NCBI GenBank assembly: GCA_037179385.1
Contig: CM074188.1
Span: 23,453,318-23,517,317 of the forward strand
Origin: Holothuria scabra
Lineage: Eukaryota; Echinodermata; Holothuroidea; Aspidochirotida; Holothuriidae
Length of the DNA stretch: 64,000 bases
Reading direction: 5' to 3'
This document shows, one piece after another, positions 35,262-46,862 of this stretch (positions are counted from its first letter, which is position 1; each line of letters opens with the position of its first letter). The notes under the pieces were generated by a model that ran no database searches, was not told the origin of the DNA, and saw only the letters and a program-made list of their open reading frames with translations. A program made the translations under genes and the position numbers.

Positions 35262-36235
35262 CTGTCCGCAGAAAGCCAGGATGGAATTTTTCAGGCTTAG
35301 GTAACTGTAACAAGTGGGGGCCTGGTATCTCCGAGGGTCAGGCACGGCAAGACTACCTAAGCGGAGCGCCACCATCAGTTGGCGCGGAGCGAACAAGAAA
35401 ATTTTTGGCTTTAAAACTCCTCCAGATGGCCGGAAAAGGGCACTTCCCACGTGTTTTAAGCTGGATGTACCCAGCCTTGAAATACGAATCTCATGTCTGC
35501 CACTTCTCAAATACAGTACCGTAATGAGAATAAAAAATCAATCTATGAAAAATGGTAATACTTACACTTTTTAGGGACCCCAAAACTGGGCACTTCTGAT
35601 CTGTGGCCTGGGGGATGAGACTAAAGGGAACCGTTATTTCCCTTTCCCATGGGAAAAATTGTAAACTTCAGGAGGACGTAGATTGCAAATGCGGTAATAT
35701 TTGAATAAATTTCAGCTTACCTATGGCAGTACCTTACCCTTTAACAGGAAAACCAAAAGCAGTTGTGTCCCCCCTCTGAGAAACTTTCTTTGCGTTAGAT
35801 TTCCTAGATGCAAAATAGTGCTATGTTTGGCAAAACTTTGAACTGGTTATAGGGCTAGGCCTAAGTTTTAAGATTTTCCCTTTTGGGGAGCATGAAAAAT
35901 ATCAAAATACTCATTTTTAGTTTTTTGTAGAAATTTTACAAGTGACATACATACTACCAAAGAAACAATGTTTTCCGGTTTTCAGCGGTGTCTAGCTAGA
36001 TGCAAAATGGTGCAGTATTTGTTCTGTCATCGGTACATTACGCAGTCAAAATTAAAATACTGCGAATAAATCTCTCAAAATATTTGAATCGCAAAGCATA
36101 CGTATGGATCATGTGGGAAACATATGAAATCTGGACCTTATGGACATTTTACAAATCCACCAGGACGCAAATGCCACATAGTAAAAGGAGGACTTGTCGA
36201 AAAAAAATCGTTCTACAGTGGCACTTGTCATAGAC
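35262..36235 (+). repeat. ~1-kb dispersed repeat, copy A
   Basis: Contains AGCGGAGCGCCACCATCAGT, CTCCAGATGGCCGGAAA, CACGTGTTTTAAGCTGGATG, CTTACCCTTTAACAGGAAAA and CTACAGTGGCACTTGTCATA in order. The same order is found in reverse at 58555-59443, with partial copies at 38719, 43436 and 45325. It has no coding capacity. CAGTGGC-type ends on copy B suggest a hAT-like non-autonomous element. Confidence 0.75.
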
Positions 36236-36239
36236 AGCA

Positions 36240-36851
36240 GCTTCAGAGCTAGAGATTTTGGTCAGAGGGGGAAAAATGGTCTACAGGGGCGCTTCAAAGG
36301 AGTAAGGAGTAAATACCCTTAGACTCGGCACGATCGAAGCCAACGCTTTTCAGACTTGCCATTTGATTTTCCGCCCTGGTAGAAGACTACTTTATCATTT
36401 CTCCTCAACAAGTTTTTCTTATAACACATGTTCAAATTTCCTATCCATGGGCCTCCGGTGGCGCGGAGCGCAAGAAAATTTTGGCCCAAAATGCCTCTCA
36501 GATGGCTGGAAATGGCATTTCTTATAAAGCCTTTTTAAACACTGAGTGAACTGTTAAGAAATGTTGATGTTAATTTTTCTTCCACCTTTACTTTATGTTT
36601 TCTTCGTTTTTTCAGGTTTTTTTTATTTTCCAAGAGAGGGCAAGTTCCACCCTTCCCTTACCTGCGGACACCCATGTTTCTATCCCTCTCTTTCACATTC
36701 TAGTATGAAGGCGGTCATTATATTTAGTGTTATTGTCAGGTCTCAATTTAAGATTTTAATGTAATAATGGGGTACTTTGTGAAGATAAAGATTAAACCTG
36801 CTAGAGCCAAATAACAAGCAACCTTACATAGGGAAAAAGTTATGGAAATTA
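36240..36851 (+). repeat. Large palindrome, left arm, outer part
   Basis: Matches 42553-43115 in reverse: TTTTGGTCAGAGGGGG, AGAAGACTACTTT, AAGAAAATTTTGGCC, ACACTGAGTGAACTGTTAAG, CTTTCACATTC, CAAGCAA-CTT and AAGTTATGGAAA. A ~100-bp stretch (36710-36820) is absent from the right arm. The arm is cut at about 36851 by a LINE and resumes at about 38135. Confidence 0.8.
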
Positions 36852-38130
36852 ATAATAATAATAATAATGACAATTTAGTAAAGCGCCGGTATCCGCCAAG
36901 AAGACGCTCATGGCGCTGTCACAGCCTAGTCCAACCAGAACAATTATAAGAACAGGTGAGTCTTAAGTTTTTCTTTAAAAATATATACAAAGAGGTTGCA
37001 GAACGAATAGAAAAAGGAAGATTGTTCCAGAGTTTGGGTGCGACAAAAACAAAAGACCTACTTCCCCACTTATTTTTAGCTACATGCACCTTAAGAAGAC
37101 TTTGGGATGAAATGCTAAGACCTTGACAGCCGGGAGAATTTGAAGTCAATAGTTCATGCAAATATACAGGTTCCAAAAAGCTTAAAGTTTTATATACATA
37201 AAGTAATAATTTGAAGCGAATTCGCGTTTCAATGGGAAGCCAATGCAGTTCTCTCAGTACTGGAATTATATGAGAAGATGATGGAATCCTAGTTATTAAT
37301 CTTGCTGCAATGTTCCGAATACGCTGAAGACGGCTGATTTGAGTTTTGGAGATACCATAAAGTAGGGAATTTCCTACATCCAACTTCGACGTCGCAAAGA
37401 ACCATTGTTTTAGCTGTATCATTGTCAATATGATTGCGAATGAGACCAATGTTTCTTAACGAAATACAAGCAGGTTTACATATAGCTGTGACATGATGTT
37501 CCATGGATAAATGATGATCAAATATCACTCCAAGGTTTCTCAGCTGGGGGGGGGGGGGGGGATGGAGAGATTTGCATGTCACCAATAGAGGCTTTGCAAT
37601 TACGTCACGGAACCGCCATGCTGGAGGACAATCATGCCAAATACACACGGCTTTGTGCCGAGCGCACTGCGCAGTGTGCACTTTGGTATGCACGGTGTGT
37701 ACACATTCAACGAGCAAGCGCGTCCCGTGTGGTCAACTACGTAGTTACGTGTACTCCAACATGGCCGCCGGAGAGTATTATGACGTCATGTGAAAAGCCT
37801 CTATACTGATGTAGGGAATGTGTACTTTGCTTGTATGGCATTTGTTTCCAATTAACATAAATTAAGTCTTGTCATCATTCAGCTTTAAAAAATTCTCAGA
37901 CATCCATTTTCTAATACGATCAATACAGGTCTGCAGACTGAGAAGAGCAGCGTCAACTTCCGCTTGCACAGGTTTAACAGAAATGTACAACTGAGTATCA
38001 TCAGCATACAAGTGGTACTGTATTTTATGTTGCCGAATAATATCACTAAGAGGGAGAGTATAAATAGAGAAGGCTCTCGGGACCAATGACAGAACCCTGA
38101 GGCATACCATACTTTAAACTAACCTTCTCA
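36852..38130 (-). pseudogene. Non-LTR LINE 3' fragment in the palindrome's left arm
   Basis: Minus-strand pieces in order: PLSDIIRQHKIQYHLYADDT (YADD catalytic box), IRKWMSENFLKLNDDKT, LRNLGVIFDHHLS, then AARLITR, PVLRELHWLPIETRIRFKLL and APKLWNNLPFSIRSA near the C-terminus. The 3' end is a (TAA/TTA)n tail at 36852-36870. The pattern is that of jockey/Rex-type LINEs common in aquatic animals, but the clade is uncertain. There are several frameshifts, and a 216-bp MITE interrupts it. Confidence 0.85.
37587..37802. mobile_element. MITE in the LINE, AGAGGCTTT ends, AT flanks
   Basis: AGAGGCTTTGCAATTACGTCA at the left opposes TGACGTCATGTGAAAAGCCT at the right as imperfect inverted ends. Removing it plus one AT restores the LINE reading S-I-G-D across the site. 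It is GC-richer than its surroundings, with two TGACGTCA-like sites. Confidence 0.8.
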
Positions 38131-38134
38131 GAAA

Positions 38135-38722
38135 ATGATTCACAGTTAGGTGTACATTTTTTGTATCTGGAAATCAAGATAAGTACAAAAAGAAACATTA
38201 ATTGACGTATTTTACATCATGTGACCACTCTGAAATAACCATTAATTAAGTACATTACAAGAAATAGCCAAGACAAATGGTCTGCTTGGCTCTCTAGATA
38301 CCGAATTCATAAAACATAAAAGTAGCCTAAACCTAGGCTTATTAGATGCAATTTTCTGGCTTTTGAGACCACGAAAGTACAGGGAAAAAAAGCATTTTCA
38401 GGAGATTATCGTGCTGTATCAGAAATAGCCATTTATCATGAGAATGATCACTTGAAGAAAAGCAAAATGGAAACTGCTCATTAAAAACTCTTAAACCATT
38501 ACAACTATGATAACAGTTTTATTTTATTTTAACCTGAATGTTCTCTTCAAATAATTTTGAAAAATGTTGTGGAAGCAGTTTTGGTATTTTTATAAACTCT
38601 TTTTTATTTTCTATGTTGACAATTATCCCCGACAACAAGAGGGCTATATGCGCTACAATTATTTTTGCGCCCTTTGCAACATCTTTTATTGGGCGGGAGG
38701 GTGAATTTGATGTCAGTCCAGT
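38135..38722 (+). repeat. Large palindrome, left arm, inner part
   Basis: Matches 40741-41160 and 42392-42552 in reverse: TTAGGTGTACAT, ATCAAGATAAGTAC, GATACCGAATTCAT, GAAATAGCCATTTATCATGA, AGCAGTTTTGGTAT and GTTGACAATTATCCCCGACA. It contains the uninterrupted equivalent (TCTCTAGATACC) of the TA target used in the other arm. Confidence 0.85.
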
Positions 38723-39058
38723 GGCGTAGCCAGGATGGGATTTTTTTGGGGGGCCTAGGAAACAAGTGGGGGCCTGGTACCTCCGAAGGTCAAGCACGGC
38801 AAGACCATCTAAGCGGAGCGCCACCGTCGGTTCTCGCGGAGCGTACATGAAAATTTTGGTATTTAAAACCCCTCCAGATGGCCGGAAACGGCACTTCCCA
38901 CGTGTTTTAAGCTGGATGTACCCAGGCCTTGAAATACGAATCTCATGTCTGCCACTTCTCAAATAATGAGAATAAAAGTTCAGTCTATGAAAAATGGTAA
39001 TACATACACTTTTTAGGGACTCCAAAACGGGGCACATCCCATCCCATCCCCGTTTAGC
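38719..39058 (+). repeat. Dispersed repeat, partial copy C
   Basis: CAGTGGCGTAGCCAGGATGG start, then AGCGGAGCGCCACCGTCGGT and CACGTGTTTTAAGCTGGATG, as in copy A. It ends where the L1/Tx1-like frame starts. Confidence 0.75.
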
Positions 39059-39060
39059 CA

Positions 39061-40364
39061 TGCCAAAATTAACATACTGCCTCTCTGTCTTACCGAATCC
39101 TTCTGATGATTTTCTTCATTGCATTCAAAATATATTTTTTGAGTTTTTGTGGGAGGGTAAACCAGACCGTATCAAAAGAAATGTGTTAATTAATTCTTAC
39201 AACGAGGGTGGTTTGCAGATTCCTCATGTAAAAACTGTTTGTGACTCCTTAAAGGCATCCTGGGTTAAGCGTTTTCTAATGGAGCCAGATAAGTGGCTTT
39301 TCCGGAATGAAATTTTAAGGGATAAAGGTGGCTTTTATTTCTTTGACTGTAATATACGCAGTACGGATAAAGTTCTAGCACACATCCATAATGATTTTTA
39401 TAGGTATGTCTTGGAAGCTTGGTTTTTGTATAAATTTCGTAAACCCAATTGTAAAAGTGGGTTTTTAGCTGAAAATATTTGGTTCAACTCATTTATAAAC
39501 ATAGATCATAACGGAGTTTTTATTAAATGCTGGTTTGACAAAGGGGTTAAAACTATCTCGGATCTTTGCAATAATGATAATACGTTTAAGGGGTTCCAAA
39601 ATTTTTGTGAAGCGTTTGACATTAATACAGATTTTGTAACTTACTTTGGAATAATTCATTCCATTCTAGTGGAGTGGAAGAGAACTATTCAACACCCAAC
39701 TGATCATACTACACCCGTAAATAATATAAAACATGTTTTCGGGAATTCCAAGCAATCTGCTAGATTGTTCTATAAAGATGTAATATCTTCCATCACTATT
39801 TCGCTTGATAATAATAATAGTTTAATACGGAAATAGAAAAGTGACTGTAATTTGGATGATCCTGTTCCTTTACTTCAGAAAGCTTTTAATACTTCTTTTA
39901 GATGTACACTAGACCCTGTGTTAAGAAATTTTAATTTCAGGTTTTTTCATCATATTTCTCCGACTAATTCTTATCTTTGTAAAGCTAAGTTGATTAATTC
40001 CTCAGCCTGTAATTTTTGTAACGGAGACGAACAAACTATTATTCATATGTATTCAACTTGTAAAGTAACAAGTGCTTTTTGGAAGGAAGTCCTCTCTTGA
40101 TTGAAGCAAAAGAACGTTATAAATACAGATCCATCAACTTCCGAGATGCTGTTGCTGTTTAATGATAATAAGCATTTCCTTTTACTAAATACAGTATTTG
40201 TTCTATGTACATATTTTATTTTCTCTAGTAAATACCATGGACACACCTTACAACTTCAAGCCTTCCAAAACAAATTACGTTCTCTATATGAAACAGAATG
40301 CCACGCCTCTCTCCTTAGGAATAAGTCTGCTGTTAATCGTAAAATATGGTCTTGCATTTTCTGA
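39061..40364 (+). pseudogene. L1/Tx1-like LINE, C-terminal third of ORF2
   Basis: A single plus frame is interrupted only by TAG at 39834 and TGA at 40098. It opens KLTYCLSVLPNPSDDFLHCI, then FFEFLWEGKPDRIKR, GGLQIPH, LKASWVKRFL. This is the post-RT region of L1/Tx1-clade proteins (K-TY--L-LPNP, F-WNGK-P-IKR, GGL--P). Near the end CNFCNGDEQTIIHMYSTC gives the CxxC-x8-H-x4-C knuckle typical of L1 C-termini. RT and endonuclease are missing (5' truncation). The sequence is only lightly decayed. Confidence 0.85.
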
Positions 40365-40389
40365 GATCATTCTACCCCCCCCCCCCCCC

Positions 40390-40455
40390 CGTGGCGGAGC
40401 TGCCATATGATCAGGGGGGCGGTCGCCCCCCCCCCCCCCCGACGGACCAAAATCG
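40390..40455. mobile_element. MITE end, GTGGCGGAGCTGCCATATG
   Basis: GTGGCGGAGCTGCCATATGA followed by G and C runs is the complement of 45757-45803 (CATATGGCAGCTCCGCCACTG). The element body could not be bounded here. Confidence 0.5.
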
Positions 40456-40740
40456 TCTGTCGGCGCCCTTTTGAGGTTTTTAACATACTTTACTCTTGCA
40501 CCATCATTGGCAAAAGACATAATTTTATAGCGTTGTTTTAAGGTCCAGATAGCAAAATGCTCAAACAGACACCAGTAGTGTACTATCTGCACTTTATTCT
40601 GATGAAAAGGGTCATCTTCTGTGATATAGGGATAGGTTTTGCCGAAACGTATCTTCATGCTTTATACGCACTAATAAATGCTGTCGCTGCGCTAAGTTAA
40701 TTGCTTCCACACCAAGCGTGATTATAAGCTTACAAAATAC

Positions 40741-43115
40741 ACAGACTGTCATTAAATTCACCCTTGCGGCCAATAAAAGATGTTGCAAAGGGCGCAACAA
40801 TAATTGTAGAGCAAATAACCCTCTTGTTGTCGGGGATAATTGTCAACATAGACAATAAAAAGAGTTTATAAAGATACCAAAATGGCTTCCACAACATTTT
40901 TCAAAATCATTTGAAGAGAACGTTCAGCTTAACATAAAATAAAACTGTTATTATACTGGTAATGGTTTAACAGTTTTAATGAGCAGTTTCCATTTTGCTT
41001 TTCTTCAAGTGACCTTTCTCATGATAAATGGCTATTTCTGACACTGCACGATATTCCCATGAAAATGCTTATTTCTGTACTTTCGTGGCCTAAAAAGCCA
41101 GAAAATTGAATCTAATAAGCCAAGGTTTAGGCTACTTTTATTTGGTATGAATTCGGTATCTACACTCTTAAAAAAATTGGGCAAATTTTGCCCAACTTTT
41201 TGACCAACACTGGGCATCTATTCAACAACCTAAACAGTTGGGCAAAACTTTAACCAACCAAATTGGGTAAAGTTTGAACCCAACTGTTGGGCAAGAGATT
41301 ACCCAACTGTTTGGTAAATTAGCATTTTAAAACATACCCACTTGTTGGGCACTTCTTTTATTAAACTGTTGGGCAAATGCATTAACCAAATGTTGGTTAT
41401 ATGTTAATCATCTTTTCCTTAAACATTGGTGCTTTCTTTAAATGTTAGGTTGTAGGTTATGGCAGGGAGCTGCCACTGCAGCTCCCTGGTTATGGCAACC
41501 CATCGGTCCCGGTTAAAAAACGCTGGCTTAACAACCTATTTGGTTTGTCACTGAGTTTCGTATAGGTACGTCCAAAACTATCATTTTTAAAAGGCACTGT
41601 AAAATGATGTGTGTTAATGATGTGATGAAGTATTGAAGTTTCATCGATGCATAAATGTGAACACAAGGGCTGCATGAGAATAAGCTGGTCCGTAGCTCTC
41701 ATACACTGATATCATGGTTATGAGACAGGTTTCTTGTTATGCCGAAAGGTTTCAAATAATAATATATAAATGCTCATTCGGACGTGAAAGAGAATATCCC
41801 AGATCCTGACCTCTCATTGGATAGCAGTTTTGCGCCAAATACGAATCATGGAATCTCATACAAATGTGTTCTAGTTCGTAGTACTGTTTAAAGAATTTTA
41901 TGGAAATAGAGATCGATTTCATGGTCTAAAGTAATGTACGAGTTTAGCTGTTTGGCCAATATAAAAGATGCCAAAGAGAATTTTCAGATTATGGTACCAT
42001 GGTCTGATTATGAGAAGAATTGTGAAACAAATCGGGTCAAGTGCACTGTTGTTTGGTGACAACACTGCAACCAACAATATACCCAACAAATTGGCAAAAA
42101 GTTACCCAACAAGTGGGTAAAGGGAAAATATGCTCAACTGTAAAATAAAATCTTATCGTCATTTTGACCAGTAAGTTGGGTATAACAGTATACGCGTGCA
42201 TGGAAGGGGAAATTTAACCATTATTTGAGCAAAGATTGACCAACACTTAAGCAATTACTTTTACTCAACAAAAACTTTGCCCAGCGTTTAAACATTGCAC
42301 CAATTAGCCCCAAAGTTGGGCAAAGTTTAACCAACACATTTCATAAACTTCTTTAACCAACGGATATTTTACCCAACGTTTTAAGAGTGTAGGGAGCCAA
42401 GCAGACCTTTGGTCTTGGATACGGTACTTCTGTCAATGTACTTACTGAATAGCTATTTCAGAGTGGTCACATGATGCAAATTACGTTAGTTAATGTTTCA
42501 TCGTGTACTTATCTTGATTTCCTGATGCCAAAAATGTACATCTAACGGTGATTAGTTTCCATAACTTTTCCCCCCTGCAAGATTGCTTGCTATTTACTAG
42601 GAATGTGAAAGAGAGGAAGAAACATGGGCGTCCGCAGGTAGGGGCAAGGGGGGAACTTGCCCTCAATTGGAAAATAAAAAAAAAACTGAAAAAACGAAGA
42701 AAACATAAAGAAAAAGACGAAGAAAAATTAACATCAACATTCCTTAACAGTTCACTCAGTGTTTTCCCCTATTTATATGCGGTAAATAGGCTTTAGAAAT
42801 GTCATTTCGAGAGATCTGAGAGGCATTTTGGGCCAAAATTTTCTTGCGCTCCGCGCCAACGCAAGGTGGCGCGGAGCCTTTCCCCCTTAAAGAATTTTGC
42901 TCCCCGAATTTTCTTCTGCAGAGGCCCATGAAGAGAAAATTTAAACATCTTTTAGTAGAAAACTTGATGAGGAGAAATGGCAAAGTAGTCTTCTACCAGG
43001 TGCGGAAAATCAAATGGAAAGTCTGAAAACCTGGCTTCGATGGTGCTGAGGCTCAGGGTATTTACTTCTTCGAAGCGCCCCTGCAGACCATTTTCGCCCC
43101 CTCTGACCGAAATCC
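40741..43115 (-). repeat. Large palindrome, right arm
   Basis: Complement of 38135-38722 (inner) and 36240-36851 (outer). It is interrupted by the TA element at 41163-42389. It ends GAAATCCCTGGCTCCGCCAC, i.e. CAGTGGCGGAGCCAGGG read inward, which resembles a transposon terminus. Confidence 0.82.
41163..42389. mobile_element. 1.2-kb TA-target element, CACTCTTAAAA ends
   Basis: CACTCTTAAAA and TTTTAAGAGTG are inverted ends flanked by TA (41161-62 and 42390-91). The other palindrome arm carries the empty site with one TA. Both ends carry many copies of TTGGGCAAA/GTTGGGTAAA and complements (about fifteen in each ~250-bp subterminal zone). No transposase frame is present. TA target and ends suggest a mariner-type non-autonomous element. 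Confidence 0.87.
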
Positions 43116-45060
43116 CTGGCTCCGCCACTGCCCCCCCCCCACATAGTATATGATCCTTTTATCGTTTGACGTAAAATACATGCTTCGTATTATTGACACT
43201 AGTTAACTGTTTGATGGGCACCAATTGCGTTGTATTTTGGATGTTTTTTTTTCTGCACTTTTTTTTCTCACCTTTCGTTAAAATGTCCCAATTTGTATAT
43301 ATTTATATATCATTGTTTGTACATAAAGGTTACTGTTTAGACTATCGCACATTTATTGTAATACTGTACATGTCCTGGAGGATGGTCCCTAGCCTTCCGA
43401 ACATATATGCATAACGGGACGAATAAAAAAAAAAAACTGGGCACATCTGATCTGTGGCCTGGGGGAAGAGACTAAAGGGAACCGGTATCTCCCTTTCCCT
43501 TGAGAACAGCGGCGTAACCAGACCTGACTGTCCGGGGGGGGGGGGGGGGGAATAGCATAGAGGTTTCCTGATTTTGTACTAGTTGAGCTGTGTTAGTTTG
43601 TGGGTGTCTTAGGGCCTTAAGGAGAGTGTTGGGGGGGGGGGGGCAACAGTTTTGGACCATGCAACTCACCCTACCCCATTGACCAAAAGGTACATTTTTA
43701 TGTTAAATTTTTTTGCTTTTTCTACGAGCAAGAACAAATTTTTTCAAATAAATCTGATTATTTTTCTTAAGTGTGAACGCTACTATATAAGATACGTACC
43801 GAAAATTTGGGTCCTTTTACACATTTGTAAAGATGGAGCTTGTATTGCATAAAATAGATTAGATTCAGAATTTCCTGTTAGAAAATTTGCATTTTGGGGG
43901 GACCATCGAAGAATCTGCCTTTCCTATTAGCATGAATATGAGATAGCATGTCGCCTGAAGATCGCGTTATCTCAGGAGAGCGGATTAAGGCTTCTCGACG
44001 ACATTATGAAAACTCTCGAAGCTTTGTTGCCTTTTTGGACAAAATTGAAAGCCTATATTGTAGAAAATTTTAGGGAAACGGCACTGTAGCGGCTAGGACA
44101 AATTATCCACTGACTGCTTTATGAGCGATCACTTACAGCTTTAAGGGTCGCAACTTAAGCGCGTGAAGTGCGCGGAAAATTTTGCCTTTTTTTAAAATAA
44201 TTATTTTGAATATGGAACTTTTATTAGAAAGAATTCGGAATTTTATGAAGGAAAACTTGGGAAAACCGCACTGTATTTGACGGGTGTCTCAAATAGTAAA
44301 TTTTCGAATTTTTCACTTTTTCGAGCAAGGGCACAATCACCCTTCCTCCTGTAGCTACGCCAATGCTCTGCAACATTAAACATTGATAAAAATTTTGACA
44401 CTTCAATAACTAAAGAATCCATCTACAAAGACTAAACAACTGACAGGGTTGAAAGATATCTTATGACAGGTGTGTATGAGAGCATTTCAGTACGGTAGGC
44501 TTCAGTTGGCGCGGAGCGAACAGAAAAGTCGCGACCCCTCATACAGCGGGAAATGGCATGTCTCGGGCTTGTAAGTAGTAGCTAAGTTTTTCGAATTTCT
44601 TGCAAAGTGAACACCACTATATTAGTGATGCTTCCGCGCCGAAATTTCTGCCCTTTTGAAACAAAAATTTGTTGATATGGAGCTTATATTGCAGGAGGCT
44701 TTGGATTCTGGGTTTCCTGTGAGGAAGTTTAAATGGTGGTGGGGGGGGATTATACTGAAGAATCTGCACTTCCTTCAAATATTGGTGGCAAATCTGAGAA
44801 TGATTGCTTTTCTAAAGTCCCCCGGACTGTCTGGCAAAGAGCAAGAGAGGAAAGTCTTTTCTTCGATCAGGGAGGTGCCATTATTAGACCATTAGGGGTC
44901 TAATAACAACTCCCTGTTCCGATAAAGTGGACCTCAGATATTATTTTGTTAACTTTGGGCGACTGAATGAATGTTGAAATATTTTTCTAAATGAATGTTC
45001 ATATATTGACCAAAACAGTGTTCCATGAATGCAGATTAATCTTGCTTTTGATGTTATAGT
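43116..45060. other. Transposon-derived DNA, no gene recognised
   Basis: Contains partial copy D of the dispersed repeat (43436-43505), AGCGGCGTAACCAG and TGTAGCTACGCCAATGC MITE ends (43505, 44350), poly-G runs, and GTTGGCGCGGAGCGAACAG at 44506. Confidence 0.6.
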
Positions 45061-45280
45061 TGGCCCACTTTCTTTCTTTTCTCATCGTTCTCTTTTTTCC
45101 TTTTCCCTTTCTTTCATTTCCCCTTCTTTTCCGTTTTCCTTTTTTCTTCTACCTTTCTTTCCTTTCCTTCGCTTCCCTTTTCTCTTTTTCCTTTTCTCTT
45201 CTTCCCCTTTTCCTCTTTTTTCTTTCTTTCCTTCCCTTCCTTTCCTTCCCGTTCTTTCTTCTCTTCCCGTTTTTTTGCGT
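45060..45280 (+). repeat. ~220-bp homopyrimidine-rich tract
   Basis: Almost only C and T (TTTCTTTCTTTTCTC, CTTTTTCCTTTTCTC and similar), ending at a G run. The two long frames over it are low-complexity artefacts. Confidence 0.9.
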
Positions 45281-45324
45281 CGGGGGGGGGGGGCAGTTTG
45301 CCCCCCTGCCGCCCCGCTGGTTAC

Positions 45325-45760
45325 GTTACTGCTTGGGAAAAATTGTAAACTTCAGAAGGAATGGATCGCAAATGCGGCAATGTTTGAATCTTAGCGGAGC
45401 GCCACCATCAGTTGGCTCGGAGCGTAGAAGAAAATTTTGGACTTTAAAACCCCTCCAGATGGCCGGAAACTGAATGTACCCAGCCGTAATATTTGAATGG
45501 ATATCAGCTAACCTAGGGCAGTACCTTACCCTTTAAGAGGAAAACCAAAAGTAGTTGTGTCCCCCTCTGAGAAACTTTCTTTGCGTTAGATTTCCTAGAT
45601 GCAAAATGGTGCTATCTGTGGCAAAACTTTGAACTGATTATAGGCCTAAGTTTTAAGATTTTTCCCTTTTGGGGAGCATGAAAAATATCAAAGTATTTTT
45701 AGTTTTTGTAGAGATTTCACAAGAGACGTACATACTACCAAAGGAGTATGTACGGGGACC
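45325..45760 (+). repeat. Dispersed repeat, rearranged partial copy E
   Basis: GGGAAAAATTGTAAACTTCA, AGCGGAGCGCCACCATCAGT and GAGAAACTTTCTTTGCGTTA are shared with copy A but in a different order, so it was deleted or shuffled. Confidence 0.7.
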
Positions 45761-46862
45761 CCCCCCCCCCCCCCCGACCATATGGCAGCTCCGCCACTGA
45801 TGGACAGGAGTGAGGCCTACTTGTTAAAGATGGAGGGGAAGAATTATCCGAGGGACGCTAACAAATTTCCCCTCACATTTTGTGACTGACATAAAACTTA
45901 AAAGCGAGATAACCAAAAATGAAGACATATAGACATAGCTATATAGCCTAGTATTTCACATGATCTTTATCAGTTCCAAGCCAGTAAGTTCTCTCATATA
46001 ATTCTTTTTATAATCCAAAAATTTCACGCGCTGCGCATGCATTTATCTTCAGTTCTGTCTGGCTGTGACTCGATCTCCATTTAAACCATACTGGGATAAT
46101 TACGCGTTAATCTAAAATACCTGCACCACTCGGCCGGAGGGTTGCGTGCACACACGCAGAGACAGTGGTATCAGCTTTGCAGTAAACACACTCCACAGGC
46201 TTACTTTAAAGGTTCTACAAATATTCTAGTTGCAATTATAGAGAACTTACACGAAAATGCAACGTTGAGAAGTTCTAACCATTTTATCCTATATTTCGGA
46301 AGATGGTTTCCTAAACCTTACCACGGTAGCAAACATACTTTGTCTATTTTGTAACAAAAAAAAATTTTTGTTGGTGTTGCATGATGGTCTTGACGGGTAA
46401 GGTAAAGAATATATACTGCTCAAGGGAGACCATACAGTTGACCCATCATATGTCATATATGCTCATTAAAAAGCCTGTTTTTCTACAGGAAAACAAACGA
46501 CGAAAACTTTTTCACGATAAACCCCATTCTTCGGAGAGTTTCGCGCGCTTCATATTTTGAGTTCTGCATAAGTTTGGCAACCCATTGCATCTGTTGGAGC
46601 TTAAGCTGTCCCCAGTCAGGTTGCTTGGCCATCATGTCGGTAAGTCCTAGCAGCACCCCCGGCTGGCTGAACCTGTATACACTGCAGTTTTTCCTATGGG
46701 AAATGAAGTCGACCCAAATTTTCATAGTACCCCAAATATTGACATTTGGCACCCAATTTGCATTTTGGCCTTGTCCTTTTAGACTTCTCACTATAGGACA
46801 GGAAAAACGTTTCAGTACAGATGTTCTTTCCCCTAACTTTCAAAATGAAATCGACGCCCCAG

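Noticed and set aside
45029..45473. Two long Ser/Leu/Phe-rich frames
   Set aside because: Translation of a homopyrimidine tract.
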